Shown: positions 1 to 6,974 of the stretch, piece by piece
Layout: each line of letters opens with the position of its first letter
Numbering within the stretch: the first letter of the stretch is position 1
Source of the DNA: Muribaculaceae bacterium
GTDB taxonomy: Bacteria > Bacteroidota > Bacteroidia > Bacteroidales > Muribaculaceae
Direction of reading: 5' to 3'
Length of the DNA stretch: 7,492 nucleotides
NCBI GenBank assembly: GCA_017962285.1
Contig: JAGCVR010000179.1
Location: 1-7,492 of the forward strand
Notes under the pieces: model-generated
Databases searched by the model: none
Told to the model about the DNA's origin: nothing
What the model saw: the letters and a program-made list of their open reading frames with translations, nothing else
Position numbers and translations under genes: made by a program

Positions 1-16
1 CAAATTTCTTAAGCAT
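1..16 (-). CDS. Possible start of a further operon gene, truncated by the window edge
   Basis: Eight bases after the TAA stop of the second ompH gene, an ATG (14-16 on the minus strand) opens a frame reading M-L-K-K-F before the sequence ends. The close spacing is typical of the operon upstream, and in related Bacteroidales a murI (glutamate racemase) gene often follows the ompH pair. Five codons cannot identify a product, so this is only a plausible start codon. Confidence 0.2.
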
Positions 17-24
17 GGTTCAAT

Positions 25-522
25 TTATTTAATGCCTAATTTGGCCTTTACTTTTGCAGTAATATCCTCAATTCCAGTGCCCTGATACAGCAATACGTCC
101 TTGTAGAGAATGCCTGCATAGCCTCCCTCTGCACCCACTTGCTGAATTGCCTGCTGCAATTTCTGCTGAATTGGAGCATAGAGGGTCTCCTGCTGTTTCT
201 GAAGGTCCTGGCTTGCTGTCTGCTGGAAGTTCTGCATACGTACCTGAAGGTCCTGGATTTCCTTTGCCTTAGCTTCTTGAGCAGCCTCGTTGTTCTTGTC
301 GATGGCATTGAATTCGTCCATCTTTTTCTGATACTCGTCCTGAAGCACCTTAGCCTGGGCATCATATTTGTCGGATGCGGCTTTAAGCGTGTTGTTTGCG
401 GTTGCTGTCTCGGGCATCACTGCCACGATTTCTTGAGGACTAACTGCACCAAGTTTCACAGTCTGTGCGCTCAGGCACAGGGGAGCAGCGATGATAGCTG
501 CCAATAATACTTTTTTCAACAT
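25..522 (-). CDS. OmpH/Skp-family periplasmic chaperone (second copy)
   Basis: This is a 165-residue Skp-like chaperone expected to hold unfolded outer-membrane proteins in the periplasm and deliver them to BamA. It begins with a Sec signal peptide (MLKK, then a hydrophobic stretch to about residue 19, likely cleaved at LSA-Q). The mature start, VKLGAVSPQEIVAVMPE, is the short beta-strand typical of OmpH. Residues 45-125 form a Gln/Lys/Glu/Ala-rich coiled coil without prolines until AP at 116-117, matching the helical tentacles of Skp. The end (about 128-165) returns to a small beta/alpha part, with GYAGILYKDVLLY followed by ITAKVKAKLGIK. Length is normal for the family. It lies 40 nt after the first ompH gene, across an AT-rich gap with no terminator. 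The two paralogues diverge widely, so they probably differ in client range; that is inference. Skp-like proteins at the equivalent P. gingivalis locus have been linked to type IX secretion. Confidence 0.9.
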   Translation of the reverse strand: MLKKVLLAAIIAAPLCLSAQTVKLGAVSPQEIVAVMPETATANNTLKAASDKYDAQAKVLQDEYQKKMDEFNAIDKNNEAAQEAKAKEIQDLQVRMQNFQQTASQDLQKQQETLYAPIQQKLQQAIQQVGAEGGYAGILYKDVLLYQGTGIEDITAKVKAKLGIK

Positions 523-562
523 GATAAATTATTTATTATTAATTATTAATTTCGTTCGTTTC

Positions 563-1087
563 TCAGTTCACTGAATAGCCCAGTTTGCTCAGCACTTCGT
601 TGCTCACGTCGATGCGTGGAGACGCAAAGATAATGCTCTCGCTCGATGCGCGGTCGAACACAGCCTGGAAGCCTCGCTCATCGCTCAACTTCTTTATTGC
701 GTTGTAGATGTCGTCCTGAATGGGCTTGATCAGAGACTGACGCTTCTTGAACAATTCTCCCTGCGGACCGAAGTATTTATATTGCAGTTGGCTGGCTTCT
801 TTTTCTTTTGCAACAATCTCTTCCTGCTTTTTCTTCTTCTGGTCGTCGGTGAGGAACACCATGTCGCTCTGGTAGTTCTTATACATGGTGTCGGCTTCTT
901 TCTTCACTTCGTCCACTTCGCGCTGCCAGCGTTGTGATACCTGGTTCAGCTGCTCGTTAGCCATTTCGTAGGCCGGAATGTTCTTAAGAATATATTCCAT
1001 GTCAACCAGCGCAAACTTCTGCGCGTTAACGGCTCCGGCTCCCGCGATAAGGGCAATCGCCACCAATAATATCTGCTTCATTTTCAT
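563..1087 (-). CDS. OmpH/Skp-family periplasmic chaperone (first copy)
   Basis: A 174-residue Skp-like outer-membrane-protein chaperone. The signal peptide MKMKQILLVAIALIAGAGA runs to a likely cleavage at VNA-Q (residue 22/23). The mature protein opens with KFALVDMEYILKNIPAY, the canonical OmpH pattern in which a beta-strand with VD precedes an Ile-Pro turn. Residues 42-103 form a highly charged coiled coil (SQRWQREVDEVKKEAD, then a KKKKQEE patch). The returning helix and terminal beta segment contain RGFQAVFDRASSESIIFASPRIDVS, where 'ilya.p.iDvT' is a recurring OmpH ending. The frame stays open upstream to a TTG at 1103-1105, but the ATG at 1085-1087 gives a normal signal peptide and is preferred; the ATG at 1079-1081 is also possible. 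It is separated from bamA by 109 nt containing a 16-bp palindrome. Confidence 0.93.
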   Translation of the reverse strand: MKMKQILLVAIALIAGAGAVNAQKFALVDMEYILKNIPAYEMANEQLNQVSQRWQREVDEVKKEADTMYKNYQSDMVFLTDDQKKKKQEEIVAKEKEASQLQYKYFGPQGELFKKRQSLIKPIQDDIYNAIKKLSDERGFQAVFDRASSESIIFASPRIDVSNEVLSKLGYSVN

Positions 1088-1135
1088 AACTCTAAAGTTT
1101 ATCAAGTTACTATGTTTTTTAATTTCAATCTCTTT

Positions 1136-1151
1136 GACTGATTAATCAGTC
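1136..1151. repeat. Perfect 16-bp palindrome between bamA and ompH
   Basis: GACTGATTAATCAGTC is identical to its reverse complement. It lies in the 109-nt gap between the bamA stop and the ompH start. As RNA it could fold into a 6-bp stem with a UUAA loop. No T-run follows it on the minus strand, so it does not look like an intrinsic terminator. A protein-binding operator or an RNA processing or stabilising hairpin are the alternatives; neither is shown. Confidence 0.6.
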
Positions 1152-1196
1152 GTTGGTTTATTTAGTGTGTTAAAAAATATCTGTTAAATTAACTTA

Positions 1197-3839
1197 TTAG
1201 AACTCCTGACCAAGGATGAAGTGGAAATTGCTGCCTCCCTTTTTGCCAAACACCGTGTCGAAGCCGTATGCCCAGTCGATACCCATCATTCCTATCATTG
1301 GCAGGAAGATGCGCACGCCGAAGCCAGCCGATTTCTTCAGGTCGAAGGGGTTGAAATTCTTCACGCTGGTCCACGCATTTCCTGCCTCCACAAAGGCAAT
1401 AGGGTAGATGGTGGCGCTCGGCTGAAGCATCAGCGGGAAGTGAAGCTCCATCACAAAGCGGTCGTATGCATAGCCGTCGCTTCCGTAGGGGGTGAATGCT
1501 CCGTTTTCGTAGCCACGCAGTGCGATGGTTTCGGTGGCGTAGGTGTAGCTTCCCGACATTCCGTCTCCTCCCACATAGAAGGTCTCGAACGGTGATTTCA
1601 GATATTTGTTCCAGCTTCCCAGCAAACCTATGTCGGCGCGGGTCATCAGCACCAGTGTCCAGCGACCGTCGGGGTCGGTGAGCGGTGTGTAGGTTCGTGC
1701 CTGGAACTTCAGTTTCCAGTATTCAATCCAGTGATACAGTTCTTTCTTCGCAGCATCGGTGTTGGCTTCCGACAGCGTTTTCCAGTCTTTCTTCCCGAAC
1801 AGGTTAGCCGGCGGGGTGGCACGGAAACTCAGGGAGAACGAACTTCCCCGGCGGGTATACAGCGGGTTGTCGATACTGTTCCGGGCGAGTGTGATTCCGA
1901 ACACGAGAGAGTGGCTCGTGCCGTTCTTCATGTAATAGAGATATTCCCAGTTCTTCAGGCTGTAGAGCTGGTAGCTGAGTTCTCCTGTGATGGTGAAATA
2001 GTCGTCGGGCCATTTGAGTCGCTTGCCGAATGCCACGCTCAGACCTGCCATCTGCAGGTATTTGTTCGGGTCGTAGGCATTCTGGTAGCTGTTGGTGTAG
2101 TAGTCGTTGTAGCCATATCCATAGCCGCTGTAATAGTTCATGTTGTACAGGTAGTTGTTCATCGCGTTCTGATACATGTTGTTGTAGTACGATGAGTTGA
2201 TACCTGTCTGACGGCTGTAGAATGCCGAAACCGACAGCGAGTTGGGGCGTTTGCCGCCGAACCACGGGTCAAGGAACGACAGACTGTAGGCCTGATAGTA
2301 CTTGGCGTTGGTCTGGGCACTTATGGTGAACGTTTGTCCGTCGCCCTGCGGGATGATTCCTTTATATGAGGATGGGTGGAACAGGTTCTTTATTGAGAAG
2401 TTCGTGAACTTGAGGCTCAGTTTTCCCAAGATACCAGTCTGGCCCCAGCCGGCGGAGAACTCAATCTGGTCGTTGGCCTTCGATTCCAGGTTGAGGATAA
2501 TGTCCACTGTTCCGTTTTCGGGATTCGGCTCCGGGCGGATGTCCATCTTCTCAGGGTCGAAGTGTCCGGTCTGCGCTATCTCTCGGGCAGAACGGATAAG
2601 GTCGTTTTTCGAGAACAGCTCGCCGGGACGCACGCGGAGTTCGCGGCGGACCACCTTTTCATACAAGCGGTCGTTACCGTTGATCACCACTTTATTGATG
2701 CGTGCCTGCTTGCCCTCGTGCATCTGCATCTGAAGCGCTATTGAGTCGCCTTCAACTTTCGATTCCACCGGAACGATGTTGAAGAACAGATATCCGCGGT
2801 CCAGATAGAGGTTCGACACAGCATCGTCGTCGGTGCTGAGGCGCTTGTTGAGCAGTTTCTGGTTGTAAACGTCGCCCTTCTGGATGCCGAGGATGCGGTC
2901 CAGGTCGCTCGATGCGTAGATGGTGTTTCCCACCCACGTCACATCGGAGATGTAGTATTTCTTTCCCTCTTCCACGGTGATATAGACGTCAACCTTGTCG
3001 TCGGAGTACGTCACCACGCTGTCGGCTACAATCTGAGCGTCGCGATAGCCCTTCTCGTTGTATTTGTCGATGATTCGCTGTTTGTCCTCTTCATAGTCTG
3101 TGCGCACGAATTTCTTCTGACTGAACAGCTTCAGGATGTCGCCCTTCTCGTTGGTCTTTTTCATCGTGCGCTTTATGGCGCGGTTGCTGAGCACTTTGTT
3201 GCCGTTGATGTAGATTTTGTGGACTTTAATCTTGGAGTGCTTGTCCACGTTGATGTCAACTATCACTTCGTTCTTGCGGCTCAGGTCCTCGGTCTGACGG
3301 ACCTGGCAGGTGGCTTTGTCAAAGCCCTTCTCATCGTAGTATCGGAGCACGATCTGCTCAATACGGTTGGCAATGTGATATGAAATCTGACTGCCAATCG
3401 ACAGGTGCAACCGCTCTTCGAGGTCTTTTCTCTCGCTCTTCTTTACTCCGTTGAAGTTTATTTTTGATATGCGCGGTTGCTGGCGCACGGCTATCTCAAG
3501 CCATGCCTTGTCCTGGTAAATCTTTTCCACTTTAATCTGGACCTTGCTGAACAGTCCCTGGCGCCACAGGTTCTGGGCGGCACGCTTGGTGTCCTCTCCC
3601 GGAATGCCAATCCGTTGTCCGATGGCAAAACCGGTGTAGTTGATAACCTGGGTGTCCTCGTAGTTATCTGCTCCGGTAACCTTGATGCCTGCAATCTCAT
3701 ATTGCTGAGGAATGGTGGAAAATATCAGTTTAGGGTTGAATACAGTATCGTTCACGGTGTAACTTGCGTCTCCAAGCGACTGGGCTCCCGCCCAGATGCC
3801 TGTAGCAACCACCATCATTGTCAGTATCTTGTTTCGCAT
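1197..3839 (-). CDS. bamA: Outer membrane protein assembly factor BamA (Omp85)
   Basis: An 880-residue Omp85 protein, the central insertase that folds beta-barrel proteins into the outer membrane. The order is: signal peptide (1-19, cut near AGA-Q), a short linker, five POTRA domains (roughly 48-118, 121-199, 203-290, 294-375 and 378-453, with repeated signatures such as INFNGVKK, IYINGNKVLSNRAIKR and VVINGNDRLYEKVVRREL), then a 16-strand-type barrel (about 457-880). The barrel carries the conserved loop-6 motif as LRGY (774-777), preceded by YVGGDGMSGSY, and ends in phenylalanine (ILGQEF) as expected of a barrel signal. POTRA 5 is followed by a typical barrel entry, FSAGWGQTGILGKLSLKFTNF. 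Residues 549-594 are extremely Tyr/Asn-rich and probably form an extracellular loop. Length is somewhat above the Escherichia coli protein (about 810), partly from this loop. It starts 4 nt after the uppS stop, which argues for coupled translation. Confidence 0.97.
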   Translation of the reverse strand: MRNKILTMMVVATGIWAGAQSLGDASYTVNDTVFNPKLIFSTIPQQYEIAGIKVTGADNYEDTQVINYTGFAIGQRIGIPGEDTKRAAQNLWRQGLFSKVQIKVEKIYQDKAWLEIAVRQQPRISKINFNGVKKSERKDLEERLHLSIGSQISYHIANRIEQIVLRYYDEKGFDKATCQVRQTEDLSRKNEVIVDINVDKHSKIKVHKIYINGNKVLSNRAIKRTMKKTNEKGDILKLFSQKKFVRTDYEEDKQRIIDKYNEKGYRDAQIVADSVVTYSDDKVDVYITVEEGKKYYISDVTWVGNTIYASSDLDRILGIQKGDVYNQKLLNKRLSTDDDAVSNLYLDRGYLFFNIVPVESKVEGDSIALQMQMHEGKQARINKVVINGNDRLYEKVVRRELRVRPGELFSKNDLIRSAREIAQTGHFDPEKMDIRPEPNPENGTVDIILNLESKANDQIEFSAGWGQTGILGKLSLKFTNFSIKNLFHPSSYKGIIPQGDGQTFTISAQTNAKYYQAYSLSFLDPWFGGKRPNSLSVSAFYSRQTGINSSYYNNMYQNAMNNYLYNMNYYSGYGYGYNDYYTNSYQNAYDPNKYLQMAGLSVAFGKRLKWPDDYFTITGELSYQLYSLKNWEYLYYMKNGTSHSLVFGITLARNSIDNPLYTRRGSSFSLSFRATPPANLFGKKDWKTLSEANTDAAKKELYHWIEYWKLKFQARTYTPLTDPDGRWTLVLMTRADIGLLGSWNKYLKSPFETFYVGGDGMSGSYTYATETIALRGYENGAFTPYGSDGYAYDRFVMELHFPLMLQPSATIYPIAFVEAGNAWTSVKNFNPFDLKKSAGFGVRIFLPMIGMMGIDWAYGFDTVFGKKGGSNFHFILGQEF

Positions 3840-3843
3840 ATCG

Positions 3844-4605
3844 CTATTTTTGTTCCTGTTCTTTCATTATTTGGTCGCTCGTCTTACCGAACCGGCGTTC
3901 GCGGCGTTGATATTCACGGATGGCATCGCAGAAATCCTTCTTGGTGAAATCGGGCCAGTACATGGGCATGAACACCAGCTCGCTGTAGGCAATCTGCCAC
4001 AACAGATAATTGCTTATGCGCAAGTCGCCTGCCGTGCGGATCAGCAATTCGGGGTCGGGCATGCCTGCCGTGCAGAGATGGTTGGAAATCACCTCATCGT
4101 TTATCGCGCTCACATCCAGAGTACCGTCTTTCACCTCCTGTGCGATTGATTTGCACGCTTCCACTATTTCCCAGCGAGAAGAGTAGCTCATGGCAATGTT
4201 CAGACGCATGCCGGTGCAGTGGGCTGTATCCGCCATGCAGCGCTTGAACGACTCTTGGGCAAAATCGGGCAGCCGGTCGAAATCCCCGATCACGCCAAAA
4301 CGCACGTTGTCCCTGAGCATGAACTTGGTCTCTCGCTCAATGGTGGTGACCACAAGTGCCATCAGCAGATCCACCTCCAACTTGGGGCGGTTCCAGTTCT
4401 CGGTCGAGAATGTGTAAAGCGTAAGGTATTTCACTCCAAGCTCATTCGCTTGCTCGGTGACGTCGTGAACCACAAATGATCCATGCTCGTGTCCAATGGA
4501 ACGATTGGCGCCGTGTTCTTTCGCCCAGCGGCCATTACCGTCCATTATCACTGCCACGTGCTGTGGTATCCGGTTGGGGTCTATGCCTTTAGTTATATCT
4601 TGCAT
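3844..4605 (-). CDS. uppS: Undecaprenyl diphosphate synthase (isoprenyl transferase)
   Basis: A 253-residue cytosolic cis-prenyltransferase that adds isopentenyl diphosphate units to farnesyl diphosphate to make C55 undecaprenyl diphosphate, the carrier for peptidoglycan and surface glycan units. The diagnostic motif MDGNGRWA (21-28) supplies the catalytic/Mg-binding Asp22, and GHEHG (38-42) follows. TLYTFSTENWNRP (62-74) is the conserved substrate-binding stretch. NIAMSYSSRWEI (136-147) stands where many bacteria have a Y-G-G-R form; I recall the SSR variant as common in Bacteroidota. LLIRTAGDLRISNYLLWQIAYSEL (187-210) contains the conserved Arg190, Arg196 and Ser198 for pyrophosphate binding and Glu209. 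Length and all motifs look intact. It sits 20 nt after the porG-like stop and 4 nt before bamA, the usual Bacteroidales order. Confidence 0.97.
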   Translation of the reverse strand: MQDITKGIDPNRIPQHVAVIMDGNGRWAKEHGANRSIGHEHGSFVVHDVTEQANELGVKYLTLYTFSTENWNRPKLEVDLLMALVVTTIERETKFMLRDNVRFGVIGDFDRLPDFAQESFKRCMADTAHCTGMRLNIAMSYSSRWEIVEACKSIAQEVKDGTLDVSAINDEVISNHLCTAGMPDPELLIRTAGDLRISNYLLWQIAYSELVFMPMYWPDFTKKDFCDAIREYQRRERRFGKTSDQIMKEQEQK

Positions 4606-4625
4606 CTTTCCGATTCTTTAATGTT

Positions 4626-5294
4626 TCATTCCACATAATGGCACTTGGTGCAGCGTTTGCTGAATTCGTAGGTGATACTGAATATCCCCACCGAATACCA
4701 GTCGGTGTTCTTAGCAAATGAATGGGGAACACCGTTCAGGTCACTGAGGCCATCTATCTTGTCGCCGAAATCTTTGCGCATCGTAAATTCAAAGCCAAGG
4801 TTCAGCCGCTCTTTCAGCTTGAATTTCACACCGGCTCCCATCGGAAGCGACAATCCCATGTAGGTGCCCTGGCTGTGAGATATCGTTGCCCCTAATCCCA
4901 GTGTCAGATAAGGGCTTATGCGCTTGTATTTCTTGTATTTGGGGCCTATGCCGTAGTTCAGGAAGTTGAACTCCACTTGTCCGCCGATGTCCACCAGCTT
5001 TGAACTGAACTCGTAAATCTGGGAGTAGGGGAAACGGGTGTTGATGTCGGCGCTGTTTCCCTTCAGACCCACGTACAGGGCGTTTGCTTTTATCGCCCAT
5101 CGGCTGTTGGCGTTATAGCGAAACAGTACACCGCCGGCAATTCCTATGTGCTTGAACAGATTGCTGTTGTTCAGGTCACCGAGGTAACCGCTCACACCAA
5201 CGGCAGGACCTATCTCAAACCGATATTCCTGACCTTGGGCGAAAGGCGCGATGGCGATTAGGGTCAATATTAACGCTATAAGTCGAGTCTTCAT
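4626..5294 (-). CDS. DUF6089/PorG-like outer membrane beta-barrel protein
   Basis: A 222-residue predicted small outer-membrane barrel. A signal peptide (MKTRLIALILTLIAIAPFAQG, cut near residue 21) is followed by EIGPAVGVSGYLGDLN, the family's usual first strand. Alternating strands follow with many Gly and aromatic residues, including RWAIKANALYVGLKGN, YLTLGLGATIS and LNLGFEFTMRKDFGDKIDGLSD. The protein ends SITYEFSKRCTKCHYVE; the terminal C-x-x-C-H is an odd ending for a barrel. P. gingivalis PorG, a type IX secretion component associated with the PorK/PorN ring, belongs to this family and is encoded beside uppS, bamA and two ompH genes. The DUF6089 family also occurs in Bacteroidales not known to have type IX secretion, so function here is by synteny only. 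The ATG at 5292-5294 is chosen because it starts the signal peptide and lies 2 nt after the upstream stop; a start at 5342 would overlap that gene by 46 bases. Confidence 0.85.
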   Translation of the reverse strand: MKTRLIALILTLIAIAPFAQGQEYRFEIGPAVGVSGYLGDLNNSNLFKHIGIAGGVLFRYNANSRWAIKANALYVGLKGNSADINTRFPYSQIYEFSSKLVDIGGQVEFNFLNYGIGPKYKKYKRISPYLTLGLGATISHSQGTYMGLSLPMGAGVKFKLKERLNLGFEFTMRKDFGDKIDGLSDLNGVPHSFAKNTDWYSVGIFSITYEFSKRCTKCHYVE

Positions 5295-5296
5295 TG

Positions 5297-6787
5297 TCAA
5301 TAGATTGGGATAAATGTCAGGCGGTTGAACGCTATTTTCCAAATGCTGTTTATGACTTTTCCGTCCTTATCTTTTCCGCCTACGATATACACATACGGGC
5401 AATCCCACTCAGTGACCGGGCGGACTGCACCGGCTCTGCGCGGTGCCAGGTCGGCAGGACGGCTCAGCTTCTCGGTTACCACAAACACCTGCGCTCCGCC
5501 GAACGGCTTCACATAGTCTGGCATGTCGGCCTTGCTGCTGCTCTCCGACCACAGGATGCCTTGGTCGAGCGAAACAAACACTTTGCTGTTTATCGCACCA
5601 TCGGTGCCCTTTCCTCCAATTAAGAACCATGTGGGCAGCTGGGTGACGCGCAAAGTTGATGTGTTGGTGTTGAAACTCACATACGGGAATATCACTGGAG
5701 ATAGCAGACGGGGGATGACGTCGGTGTGGTAGGTGTCGTTGATTTGTCCCCAGCTCGTGCCGTCGTAGCCCCAGATGCAGTCGCTCGCATTTCCGTTTGG
5801 AAGTCGTCCTCCAGCAATCACACCCTGCTGCGACACTCCCCATGGATTGTCGGCGTAAACCATCATGGAATTCTCCTTGTAGGGGAATCCGTCCTCTAAT
5901 TCTGCCGGGGTGAATCCTTCTCCTCTCGGATACTCGTCGTGTTTGTATCCGCCGTCATCGAGCACGCCGAGCACTTTGTCTCCGTATGAGCCCAGAATCC
6001 ATGTCCACATCACTCCGCAGTCGGTCCAGCTGTCACCGTCTTCGCTTTTGAACAGTTCTCCGTCGTCGTTCAGGATATAGAGAACGTCACCGGCGGCAAC
6101 AAGCGTTTCCACCTGGGGATCGCCCGGGAACGAGATGGTGTGGCTGTTCCATGAGTCAGAGTTGATTTTATCGGCAACGGATAGCATCAGCTGTCCGTCG
6201 GTCTTCGACAGGTGGGTGAAACCTTTCGTGGTCTGTACCATCTTTTGAGAAGTTATCTCGCTTCCCACTCCCGGCAAGTCGCGGCGAAGCGATTTGTTCC
6301 AGTAAAGGGAGTCGGGCTCCATCTTGTGGACATTCACTTTTATGGTGTATTTGCGGGAGGCACTCTGGTCGTATGAGGTCACGTTGACTGTTACCTTGCC
6401 GGTGAAGTCTATCTCTGTCTCGGTGCTGCTGTAAACGAACGATGTGTCCTTGTGTTCGCTGGCTCCCGTAATGTTGAACAGGGCTTCGCTCACAGTGGAG
6501 TTGAATGTCAGGTTCACCTTCAGTGCGGTGATGTTTGTCCCCACAGGCAGTGAATCGGCATTGTAGATTTCGTAGTTCTCGGCATCGATTGTGAAGAATA
6601 CCGAATCCAGATTCTCCATGACATCATCGTCGGCTACAAGGTTAAAACCACCCACAAGTACTGTTGATGTACTTGACGACCTGTAACTGATCTCTTCCTC
6701 TTCCTCGTCTTTCTTGTTGCACGATGCAGTCACTGCAAGAACAAGCAGCGAAACAATGAAATATAATGTAAACTTTTTGTTAATCAT
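5297..6787 (-). CDS. Putative surface lipoprotein with Ig-like and beta-propeller-like regions (DUF6242-like)
   Basis: A 496-residue predicted lipoprotein and the first gene of the operon. The signal peptide MINKKFTLYFIVSLLVLAVTAS leads to a lipobox Cys23. CNKKDEEEEEE follows; a Lys plus acidic run just after the lipidated Cys resembles the Bacteroidota lipoprotein export signal for the cell surface. Residues about 45-155 look like an all-beta Ig-like domain (FNSTVSEALFNITGAS; KYTIKVNVHKMEPDSLYW). The C-terminal half resembles a sialidase/kelch-type propeller: SEDGDSW (248-254) approximates an Asp-box, SLDQGILW (406-413) fits S-x-D-x-G-x-x-W, and kelch-like Gly-Gly strands occur at 326, 391 and 470 (VYIVGGKDKDGKVINSIWKI). 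No catalytic residues are recognisable. A Pro/Arg-rich insert lies at 441-463. The DUF6242 name is from memory of similar architectures. An ATG at 6811 would add 8 residues; the 6787 start gives the more usual signal peptide. The stop is 2 nt before the porG-like gene. Confidence 0.8.
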   Translation of the reverse strand: MINKKFTLYFIVSLLVLAVTASCNKKDEEEEEISYRSSSTSTVLVGGFNLVADDDVMENLDSVFFTIDAENYEIYNADSLPVGTNITALKVNLTFNSTVSEALFNITGASEHKDTSFVYSSTETEIDFTGKVTVNVTSYDQSASRKYTIKVNVHKMEPDSLYWNKSLRRDLPGVGSEITSQKMVQTTKGFTHLSKTDGQLMLSVADKINSDSWNSHTISFPGDPQVETLVAAGDVLYILNDDGELFKSEDGDSWTDCGVMWTWILGSYGDKVLGVLDDGGYKHDEYPRGEGFTPAELEDGFPYKENSMMVYADNPWGVSQQGVIAGGRLPNGNASDCIWGYDGTSWGQINDTYHTDVIPRLLSPVIFPYVSFNTNTSTLRVTQLPTWFLIGGKGTDGAINSKVFVSLDQGILWSESSSKADMPDYVKPFGGAQVFVVTEKLSRPADLAPRRAGAVRPVTEWDCPYVYIVGGKDKDGKVINSIWKIAFNRLTFIPIY

Positions 6788-6849
6788 CTTGTTGATAGCA
6801 AAATATCGCATAATTTCTAAAATGTCTTCTCTCTGCTCCGGCTCTCCTT

Positions 6850-6909
6850 CTAAAGCGGGTGATAAACCTCGTTATCATCTTCTTTAACGGATGCAGCACC
6901 GGAAAGCAT
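6850..6909 (-). other. Possible 19-codon upstream ORF in the operon leader
   Basis: An ATG at 6907-6909 opens a 19-codon frame ending at TAG (6850-6852). The peptide is acidic in its middle and ends NEVYHPL. It falls within the predicted transcript, its ATG only about 7 nt from the predicted transcript start. There is no run of one amino acid as in classical attenuator peptides. It could be a leader peptide, the remnant of a longer gene, or chance. Confidence 0.2.
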
Positions 6910-6922
6910 ATATATCAAACTG

Positions 6923-6953
6923 CAAATTTACAATAATTTTGCGAAATTCCACA
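6923..6953 (-). promoter_or_regulatory. Bacteroidota-type promoter of the envelope operon
   Basis: On the minus strand TGTG (6950-6953), a 19-nt spacer and TAAATTTG (6923-6930) match the Bacteroides sigma-ABfr consensus TTTG-N19-TAnnTTTG with one mismatch in the -33 box and a perfect -7 box. Transcription would begin near 6916, giving a leader of about 130 nt before the lipoprotein start at 6787. It is the only full-consensus -7 box I found in the 6812-7020 stretch, and no comparably good promoter was seen in the 1088-1196 gap inside the operon. Confidence 0.7.
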
Positions 6954-6974
6954 TTAATTATTCCACAAGACCTC

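Noticed and set aside
1088..1105. TTG start extending the first ompH gene by six residues
   Set aside because: The added MINFRV gives no benefit, and the ATG at 1085-1087 starts a normal signal peptide.
1136..1151. Palindrome considered as an intrinsic terminator
   Set aside because: Short AT-containing stem and no T-run downstream on the minus strand.
1731..2195. Plus-strand ORF of 154 residues rich in valine
   Set aside because: It is the antisense shadow of bamA; its Val runs are the reverse complement of the Tyr/Asn-rich codons. No signal peptide, domain or plausible start context.
1804..2265. Minus-strand ORF of 153 residues in another bamA frame
   Set aside because: Overlaps the unambiguous BamA frame and has no recognisable composition or motif.
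2302..2733. Plus-strand ORF of 143 residues
   Set aside because: Antisense to the POTRA/barrel boundary of bamA; low-complexity shadow without protein-like features.
3477..3947. Plus-strand ORF of 156 residues spanning the bamA/uppS junction
   Set aside because: Crosses two well-supported genes on the opposite strand, with no family resemblance.
5295..5342. Upstream start extending the porG-like protein by 16 residues
   Set aside because: It would overlap the lipoprotein gene by 46 bases and place a polar, Pro-containing stretch ahead of an already complete signal peptide.
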